In this document: one piece after another, positions 56,501 through 64,000 of the stretch
Numbering within the stretch: position 1 is the stretch's first letter
Layout: the number at the start of each line of letters is the position of its first letter
Origin: Rheum nobile
Taxonomy: Eukaryota > Streptophyta > Magnoliopsida > Caryophyllales > Polygonaceae
Assembly (NCBI GenBank): GCA_027886185.1
Contig: WOAB01000188.1
Coordinates: 2,728,001 to 2,792,000 of the forward strand
DNA: 64,000 nt
Direction: 5' to 3'
The notes under the pieces: generated by a model
Database searches by the model: none
What the model was told of the DNA's origin: nothing
What the model saw: only the letters and a program-made list of their open reading frames with translations
Position numbers and translations under genes: made by a program

Positions 56501-57250
56501 AAAAGTTCTCTATCTAATTAGGCGTTATTTTAAGTATTAGTTAGGTGAAATGATATTTTAGAAAATGAGGAATTCATATATATAGATAGATGAATATAGA
56601 TACATTTATACAAATATATGACATATGTATAGAGAAAGAAAAAATTTACTTAGAATTACTATAAATTGTTTCAGCAAAATAAATGGGAAGTTGATTGTAG
56701 CTGGAAAAAGTATGTATAGATAAACATAGATAGATTTATACAAATATATAATATATAATTATACAGATAAAATTAAAATTAGAATCATTACAGATTATTT
56801 CAACAAATAAATTGGACATTAAATGTGTCAAAATTTATATAGATTTATACATATACGTATTGTGTAATAATTAGAGAAATGATTAAATTTCAATTAGAAT
56901 AAATATAGATTATTTCAACAAATAAAATGAACATTAAATGTATATATATATAGATAGATAGATAGATTTGTACAAATATATGAGAAAGTATTCTGTAAGA
57001 ATGAGTTTTCACATGATAAATGATAATATATCATATCCCTTGGATGAAAAAAACATCAAGGGATAGGCCGATAGGGTTAGACTTTCATCAAAAGGTTATG
57101 TGTCATCGACATGACATCATTTAGAGGGTTTAATTAGTTAACATGACTAGTCAAATTGGTCACATGACCTCATTTAGAGGGTTTGACCGCTCGACTCCGA
57201 CGACCAGGAATAATTTTTTTTTTTTGGGGGGGCAAAATTAGATTGTTTTG
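53570..57250. other. Long intergenic stretch, no gene recognised
   Basis: Frames are short. Around 54440-55110 the DNA is pyrimidine-rich with repeated TTTAGGGTTT boxes, resembling the 5' leader and first intron of a plant gene, and contains a duplicated block (54640-54725 and 54995-55085, with GGGGGTTTTGAACCAAGTTC). No exon could be assigned downstream. 56200-57000 is very AT-rich with ATAGATAGAT runs. Confidence 0.45.
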
Positions 57251-57259
57251 AGCCAATGT

Positions 57260-58660
57260 TTTCCCCGCCCAAGTGTGCATAAATATTTGTTTACATGTGC
57301 AGTGTAACTTGTGTATGTATGTTTATATTGTGCGTTCATTTATTATTCTGAGAAAATCAATACTACATGGACATAATTTTCTACTTTGTATATGCATTTT
57401 TTGTCACTTGTGGTTGTGTATGTTTTATAGTGTTATTTATTATTTTGAGAAATATTAAAGTTTTTTCCCTTTTCAAGCCATTTTTTTCAGGTCAACTTTT
57501 TCCGCGCAAGTGTGCATAATTATTTGCTAATGTGTGCATGTCTTATTACTTGTGTGGGCATATGTTTTACATTGTATGTGCATTTATTATTTTGGGAAAA
57601 TTAATATTGTATATACATAATTTAATTTTTTACTTGTGTGTAGAGTTGTCAATCGGGTCGGTCAAGTCGGGTTCGGTTCCGTTATTTTCGGTTCGGTTTG
57701 AGAACGGGTCGGGTCATTTCGGATAACAGGTCAAGCCGGTCGGGTCAATACAAGTCAGCGGGCGGTTCGGGTTAACCAACGGGTCAAAAGCGTCATTTTT
57801 TAAATATTTTGTTCACTATTTAAATATTATTAAATAGTTAAAAACTAATTTAAATATGTCAAAATAAGTTGAAATGGATTAAAATAATAATATTATTATT
57901 AATTATTTTAATGTAATTGCTATTAGTAGACCAAAATCAGATTTTATTTTTATTTTTTATTTATTAATTTATAAATTTCTACATTATAAAAAATTATATA
58001 AGTACAACAATGTTTTTTTAGGATATTTAGCATATTATCATTATTTATATGTCATTTATCATATTATTTTATATTATATTTTATTAATACTCCACATTTA
58101 TTCGTTAATCGGGTCGGGTTCGGTCTCGGTAAATTCGGGTTCGGTAACTTCTGGTTATCAAAAATTTCGGTCAGGTCGAGTCGGGTCCAAAAGCGGGTCG
58201 GTCAGGTCGGTAAAACGGGTTCGGTAATTTTTTGACAACTCTACTTGTGTGTGTATAAATATTTGGCTTGTGTGTGCATTATATTGTCACTTGTGTGTGC
58301 ATTGTATTGTCACTTGTGTGTGCATATTATGTGTGCATGTGTTTTCATTTATTATCACTTACATATTATATTTATATGTCACTTGTGTGTGCATATTATG
58401 TGTGCATTTTATGTGGGTATGTTTTACACTATGCATTTATCTATTATTCAAGAAGATTAATTATATGTGTGCATATATTGTCACTTGTGTGTGTGTCTTT
58501 TTTAGTGTGTGTTCATTTATTATTATGAGAAAATGAATAATATGTGTGCATAAATATTTGTTTGTTTGTTCATTTACTATCACTTATGTGTTACTATGTT
58601 TTATATCATGTATGCATAAATATTTGTTTGCGTGTACATTTAATCTCTTGTGTGTGTAAG
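57260..58660. repeat. GTGTGCATAAATATTTG-type irregular repeats
   Basis: Multiple spaced copies of TTGTGTGTGCAT and GTGCATAAATATTTG flank the hAT MITE on both sides. The MITE landed within this array, in the motif CTTGTGTG. Confidence 0.75.
57641..58243. mobile_element. hAT-type MITE (603 bp)
   Basis: Inverted ends TAGAGTTGTCAA / TTGACAACTCTA and an 8-bp target duplication CTTGTGTG (57633-57640 and 58244-58251), the size expected of hAT elements. Subterminal regions are rich in CGGGTCGG or CGGTTCGG; the centre is AT-rich. No transposase. Confidence 0.93.
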
Positions 58661-58801
58661 CTTTATATAGAGAAAGGATCAAATGAAAATAATTTTTTAG
58701 GAGGGAAATGAGAATATTTTTGGGTCGTTAGATTTGAGATAAAGAAAAGCCCAAATTAGACCATTAAAAGGCCAAAATAAGTTGAAATATTTATGCACCA
58801 T

Positions 58802-59056
58802 TAAAAAAACATTGTTGTACTTATATAATTTTTTATAATGTAGAAATTTATAAATTAATAAATAAAAAATAAAAATAAAATCTGATTTTGGTCTACTAAT
58901 AGCAATTACATTAAAATAATTAATAATAATAATATTATTTTAATCCATTTCAACTTATTTTGACATATTTAAATTAGTTTTTAACTATTTAATAATATTT
59001 AAATAGTGAACAAAATATTTAAAAAATGACGCTCTTGACCCGTTGGTTAACCCGAC
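58802..59056. mobile_element. Inverted partial copy of the hAT MITE
   Basis: This is the reverse complement of 57766-58020 with only about three or four differences in 255 bp. Neither MITE terminus is present. Flanks are unrelated (a GTGCATAAATATTT-type sequence on the left and CCTCC-rich on the right). Confidence 0.92.
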
Positions 59057-59057
59057 C

Positions 59058-59640
59058 TCCCTCCTCCTCCAGATCTCCCCCCCCCCGACCTCCCTCCCGC
59101 TCCGATCTGCCCCCGACCTCCCTCCACCAGATCTCCCCCCGTCCGCCGTCCTCCTCCTCCGCCTTCTTTCTCGGCCAGCCTAGCCTCCCCTGCCTTCCTC
59201 CCCTTTCCCTTCCTCTTTCTCCCTCCTCTGTCCCCGCCTTTGCTTCTTTTGTGGTTTGTTTGTTTGTTGTTGTGGTTTCTTCGGCTGTGCAGGTGACCCT
59301 TTGGTTTGACTAGAGACTGTTGTTTCGGTTCGAGATTTGACAGTGGTCGTGTGATCCCTGGTGGTTTGTTTTGACGATTTGCCATCAGATTGTGTCTTAT
59401 CTCTTCTTTCCGGCTGCTTCAAACGACCTTGTTGGAGTTTTTCAACCCCTGTTTGAAGACTTTCTCTTTGTTTAGCATTTTGGTTTGCTTGTTCAGTTGT
59501 TGTTGCTTTGGCTGTGTTTGTTGTTCTTTTTCTTTATTTTGTTCTTTGTTGTTGTGTGTCGTTGTTGTTGGTTCTGCCGTTTAATCGGCCTCTCGAGTTT
59601 TCAGGGGTTTGTCCTGAATCTTGAATTCTTACTTTATAAA
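59058..59640 (+). other. CT-rich, then T/G-rich unassigned segment
   Basis: 59058-59230 is strongly pyrimidine-rich (CCTCCTCC, CCCCCCCC). 59250-59630 is T/G-rich and ends ACTTTATAAAAAAAAAT, a possible poly(A) tail. It could be a retrotransposed sequence or the 3' part of a LINE/SINE, but I find no A/B boxes and no ORF2 tail. Confidence 0.3.
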
Positions 59641-59734
59641 AAAAAATGGCCAAAAATTTGACTGTGCCGAATTTTTCCCGTATTATACGCGTTTTTTGGG
59701 GGAAATTCGTGTGCGTCTCGTTGTGAACATATTT

Positions 59735-60330
59735 TTGATGTTCATCACTTTTTTCCTTACATGTTCACCACTTTCATGCCCAGATGTTCACCACTTTTGT
59801 ACCTAGATGTTCATCAGGTTTTTATACATGCATGTTCATCGTTTTCTCTTATATGTTCATCAATTTTTCATGTGACAATATTTTCGATGTTCACCACTTT
59901 TGTACCTAGATGTTCATCATTTTTTATGCATGCATGCTCTTCACTTTTCTCCTATACGTTCATAACTTTTTCACGTGAACATATTTTTGACGCTCATCAC
60001 TTTTGTCGTTTTATGTTCATCACTGCCCCAATGTTCACCACTTATGTATCTAGATGTTCATCATTTTTAAGGCATGCATGTTCATCTTTGTTCTTCTATA
60101 CGTTCATCACTTTTTGTTGTGAACATATTTTCGATGTTCATCACTTTTGTCCTTAGATGTTTACTACTTTCATGCTCATATGTTCACGACTTTTGTGGCT
60201 AGATGTTCATAGTTTTTTTATGCATGCATGCACATCACTTTTCTCCTATATGTTCATCACTTTTTGTGTGAACATGTTATCGATGTTCATCACTTTTGTC
60301 CTTAGATGTTCACCACTTTCATACTCATAT
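59735..60330. repeat. GATGTTCATCACTTTT-type irregular repeats
   Basis: About fifteen to twenty copies of TGTTCATCACTTTT or TGTTCACCACTTT at 25-45 base spacing, with a larger period of about 120-150 bases (ATGCATGCATGTTCATC and TGTGAACATATTTTCGATG recur). The array gives spurious open frames. Confidence 0.85.
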
Positions 60331-61739
60331 TGTAATAACCCTCATTTCTACATAAGAGTATATATTTTTTTAGTAAAAACTATGACAATTATTAATTTAT
60401 TTCTAAAAGTGGAAGTAAATTAATCAATTTATTACCCTAAGTATGTTATAATTTTTAAGTCATGGTTTATTTAAATTTCTTTTAACATTATGTTAATTTT
60501 AAATTAAATAAACTTATCAATTTAACATAAATTGTTACAGTTGAGATTATATGTTAATTAAAATTTAAATATGTGTAAATTTATAAGAAAAGGTGACTTA
60601 AGCTTAGAACTAGCCTAATTTAATTTTCCTTTCATCTTAAATTTGGGTTTAAATGTATAAATAAACTTAGGATAATATTATAGATAGGTTTGGGTAATTT
60701 TTGTAATTTTTGAAATATAAAATAGGGGTATTTTTGCCACAACTTAAAAAGTTGGACAAAAATTTGTAAATAGGCCAAAAGTCTGGGCCACGAATGAAAA
60801 CTGAGATGTCTTCTTCAACAATCAACCAAGGCTTAAAAATGCAGCTCCAAGCTCGTTTTCCATGGCGGAATTTGCCCGTTTTTCGACCCGATTGGTCAAA
60901 TTAATCCATGGGCAATGTAGATAAGGATCTTACGCATTAAACCCCTGAATCAATTGGAGTTATTATGGACGAAAATGATGGAATTTTGCCCGGAAGTAAT
61001 TGTCGGCATTTATGTCGATCAGATTGAATTTATGAAAATTCGTCCTCATCCGATTGAATTGGGATGCAATTTTTGCGAAATTATGTCGAGGACATTCAAA
61101 GCTACATTTGCGCTATAAATACCCCTTCAATCGTTTACAAATTCCCATCCAATGTCACCCAATTCTCCACGTTAGGGTTCTTAGAATTTCCAGAAATTTT
61201 TTGGTTGTTCCAGGGTAAAATTCTCCCTCCTCAGAGCATCTCTACTCACGATTCAAGTGTCCAAATCTTCATCTTGAAGTCACGAATCCAACGCCGCCGA
61301 CCCTTGCCCATTTGGTTCCTCGACAAGCCCGATCGAACCGATTTGTATCAGTAGTCGACCACTGTTTTCGGTATTTATGAATATCGTTTTTATATATTAT
61401 TAGTTTAATCTTAATTAGTGGACTAGTCTTAGAAGTGCTACTTGATTATAGTGTCTCGTCCTCAGGCATGCTTTCTAATGACCTTATGGTAACATTTAAT
61501 AGCCACTCCTTTTATGTATAGTACAACGAAAAAAAGAATTTATTGTTTAGAATCCTCTGCCAATCGAGTTATTCAGTTTGGATGCTATAAGTTGCATAAA
61601 TCTTGTTTGACATAACTAGTTCAATTGTATTAATATGATGAAAGACATATAGAAACTGAAATTATTTATCACACTTATGCTAATGAGTCATTGATGATCA
61701 TGATTCAAGATAAGGTTATGGATGTTACACACACTAAAT
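60331..61739 (+). mobile_element. Possible solo LTR (gypsy-like)
   Basis: It starts abruptly after the repeat array with TGTAATAACCCTC and could end GGTTATGGATGTTACA, giving TG...CA with inverted ends. A TATA box (GCTATAAATACCCC near 61110) followed by a leader fits an LTR promoter. No 5-bp target duplication matches at these limits (CATAT against CACAC), so the right end or the call may be wrong. Confidence 0.35.
61112..61118 (+). promoter_or_regulatory. TATA box candidate
   Basis: CTATAAATACCCC within the putative LTR, a good plant TATA context. Transcription direction would be plus. Confidence 0.35.
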
Positions 61740-62100
61740 TATATCTTTGATGAGTGGGTATCTTTATTTTTTTATATGCTTTCCCTTTTTTAGCTTTTAA
61801 TTTGTATTGCCCATTCGTGTTTGCACTTGCATTCACCCTCCATCATTGACACAGTCACTCTCAATTGTGTCTTGCCTGAGCCTAATCTTATTAAATGTGT
61901 GATTGTATCGATGCTAGGATGTTTAGAGTAGAAAACTTGTATCAGACTCATTTTGATTAGAACTATTAGTTAATTGATAAGATGTAAGGTTTGCAAGTGC
62001 ATTCTAAAATGCATGCCCTTGAAGATTCGGTTAGGGACGTAGACACATTATTGTAGGATTCCCAGACAACACTCGGGTTGCGCAACTATAGACATTGGCT
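61740..62100. other. Unassigned spacer
   Basis: No gene or repeat recognised. Confidence 0.4.
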
Positions 62101-62400
62101 ACTAGACAACGAGCCCACCTCAAAGAGGCCGAGCTCGACATAGAAGCTTACGCTTGTCACTAGACGGTTGCCGAAAACGTTAACAACCAGTTGGCGGACA
62201 GACTGTCCGTGCTAACCACTGCACATTTGCTAGTATGCATGGAACGAGACCGCTTAAGAAGGTTTAGGAGGGTTGCAATAATTGCCATCGTTGTCCTTGT
62301 GATCGTGATAGTTATGGGAATTTGGGGCACATTCTGCATGTGTAGGTTGCATAATGTGATGGTATTACTACATGCAATGTTGTTGTACACCATTTTGTAA
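62101..62400 (+). pseudogene. Fragment: helical segment plus membrane helix
   Basis: One plus frame, interrupted by a single TAG (62161-62163), reads HLKEAELDIEAYACH, then NNQLADRLSVLTTAHLLV, a basic cluster (ERDRLRRFRRV) and a hydrophobic helix (AIIAIVVLVIVIVMGIW), ending at 62400. It looks like the C-terminus of a tail-anchored or single-pass protein with a charged helical stalk. I do not recognise the family. GC content is higher than its surroundings, which supports former coding. Confidence 0.35.
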
Positions 62401-62597
62401 CTTTATGCATCGTGCGTTAAGTGTTCGACACAAAACGATTGCCATTTTGCATCTATATGCACGGTGTTTTCAATAACTATTAGGGTGAAGGCCACAAGTA
62501 GTTGGCATAGACACTTGGTATTGTAGGCTAGTAATTTCTTCATAGGCCATCAATCTATATGATGCTAAACTAGCAGATATATGTGTAGGATCGTGAT

Positions 62598-63719
62598 TGT
62601 TAGATAATAACTTAAGGAACTCAGAATATCGATTCTAAGTTCCCTTCGCAGCGGAAATAAACAATCAAACAAATGACAAGTTTCTTATAGTGAAAACCTT
62701 TGATTGCCAACTAGCAATCCAGGATAAAAACCACTACCTTTCTTTCGAAATGATTTCAAGGTCTACTTCTTGATTTCTTATCTCTTTTGGTTACAACTTA
62801 TCCTAGGAACAAACACACAGTTTCTTTGCCTTACACACAGTTAGGCAATCCTAGATAACTTAACACAATCAATAATCAATCCAAGAAACAGACCTTCGCA
62901 CCTAGAAACTATCACTTACAGTCACAGGAACTTAGCACTCAACTCTTCTATTCCTTGACTGGTTCCTCTTGATCTCGGTTTGCTTTGATGATCTTGTTTG
63001 AAGGTTCACACTGGATATTTGCTAATGTGTGTGAGTCGTATTTCAGTGCTTGAAGATAACTCTTGAGTTAGTCTTCCTTTTATAGAGGATTCTTCGCAGC
63101 TTGATCCTCTCTGGGTTCCCACAGATTGAGCTTGCCATAGGATAAGTGGTTCTCCTTGGTCCACGTTGTTCTTGGCATGTGCAAACAACCTAGGCAACTC
63201 AGAATCTCTCTTGGTTGGTCAACTACCTCAGACGAGTCTTGCTATGTCGTTGTCTAAATGCTTTCGTCCGAGGTTGAACAAGCTGGGCGCTTGGGAACTG
63301 TCTTCTGGACAGTGACATCTCTATGTCCTGTCGCTTTCACCTTCTCTGTCCGAGGTTCAACATTTCTGGGTATCTTGTTGTTTTGTTCTGGACATTGGCA
63401 GACCTTTGGATGCTTCGGACAAGTCATTTTCAACAACTTTTGTCCGAGGTTGTGTGTCCCCAGATTTCTCGGGAATCGCAATGTCGTATGCTACGTTACT
63501 GGGCATATATGGGTTCCTCTGGTTTCCTTCTTCTGTCTTGTTCCTTTGGTTCTCTTTGTCCTGTTTGGTTTTCTTGCCTTCGGTATATTCCCGTGGTTCC
63601 TTAAAACACATCTTTGAGATAAAACATTAGTATCATAATATTTGTCATCTTCAAAAGTAGAGAAACTGAGGAAAGAAACTCTCAGGGAAACCTAAGTTCC
63701 AGAGTTCCATTTCCTAACA
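62598..63719 (-). repeat. 3' LTR of a copia-type element
   Basis: A 1122-bp unit starting TGTTAGATAATAAC and ending TTTCCTAACA (inverted ends TGTTAG/CTAACA). The flanking GTGAT at 62593-62597 would be one copy of the target duplication; the other is outside the window. Directly inside is a polypurine tract, so the LTR belongs to a minus-strand element extending right. Confidence 0.75.
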
Positions 63720-63735
63720 ATTTCCCCCTTTTTGA
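63720..63735 (-). other. Polypurine tract of that element
   Basis: The minus strand reads CAAAAAGGGGGAAAT immediately before TGTTAGG, the LTR start. Confidence 0.75.
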
Positions 63736-64000
63736 TGATGACAAATACACGGAACCTGGCAACATAATAGGACTTTGAATTTCATGAGACCATATTGAGT
63801 TTTAAGGGATTTACAACATTACAGAGTATTGAGGAATGTTCAATGGTTGCAAACTCCCCCTAAGCAAATGAACAAGTTTATTTCGAATTCCCCCTTAGAA
63901 GTAGAACTAGTTCAGAGTTCCTATTAGTCCAGTAGTTTCCAAAGTTCAAGGTTCCTATCCTTTTCTTCCCCCTTTTGACATCATCGAAAAGATCAGTGAC
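63736..64000 (-). mobile_element. Start of internal region, cut by window end
   Basis: Contains repeated CCCCC(T) blocks such as TTCCCCCTTTTGACATCATC, a phrase often seen upstream of the 3' LTR in plant copia elements. No coding sequence is reached before 64000. Confidence 0.5.

Noticed and set aside
59047..59422. Gly/Arg-rich minus-strand ORF
   Set aside because: It comes from a pyrimidine-rich low-complexity stretch; the frame has no homologous domain.
59761..60423. Two plus-strand ORFs rich in Met-Phe-Thr-Phe and Cys-Ser-Ser
   Set aside because: They are translations of the GTTCATCAC repeat array; the repeat spacing keeps the frame open by chance.

Overview
This window looks like repeat-rich nuclear DNA from a eudicot-like flowering plant. 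The evidence is nested plant-type transposons: Ty1/copia, a Ty3/gypsy chromovirus, L1-type LINEs with a plant RNase H tail, CACTA, hAT and Mutator-like elements, with initiator-Met-tRNA primer sites, spliced plant gene fragments and long microsatellites. I see no intact host gene. The only host-derived coding material is a run of exons of a plant cardiolipin synthase carried inside a CACTA element, and one exon that looks like a RanBP2-type zinc-finger gene.

Layout. 1-2574 is AT-rich intergenic DNA with large CT/GT microsatellites. 2580-13037 is a decayed Ty1/copia element on the minus strand (TSD TAAGT); its left LTR is split by a 3.3-kb insertion with long inverted ends (3372-6666, TSD CTTCT). 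15444-19535 is a CACTA element (TSD TGT) carrying seven minus-strand exons of cardiolipin synthase. About 19.5-28.25 kb is an L1-type LINE on the plus strand (LINE-A). 29378-34957 is a second LINE on the minus strand (LINE-B) with a clean 14-bp target duplication. 35.5-36.25 kb is a miniature LTR element. 36.6-52.2 kb appears to be a Mutator-like element holding a FAR1-like transposase scrap, two opposed tRNA-like sequences and a zinc-finger exon. It is split by a 12.5-kb chromovirus-type gypsy element (38934-51409, minus strand, TSD CTTTA), whose left LTR is itself split by a 1.45-kb solo LTR (TSD ACTCC). 52.2-53.6 kb is a second CACTA end beside a MuDR-type transposase remnant. 57.6-59.1 kb has a hAT MITE (8-bp TSD) and a nearly identical inverted partial copy. 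62598-64000 is the 3' end of another copia-type element that runs off the window.

The most unusual coding signals are long open frames outside the standard gene set of their elements. Both LINEs have long aromatic/hydrophobic open frames just upstream of the endonuclease/RT ORF2. In LINE-B the frame is intact (461 codons from its ATG) and ends in a 4-nt ATGA overlap with ORF2. The gypsy element carries a 303-codon ORF before gag that begins with a myristoylation-like MGACLS motif and has a strongly acidic repeat. The captured cardiolipin synthase exons keep reading frame, GT-AG junctions and the full CDP-alcohol phosphotransferase motif. The order of insertion can be read directly from nesting and target duplications.
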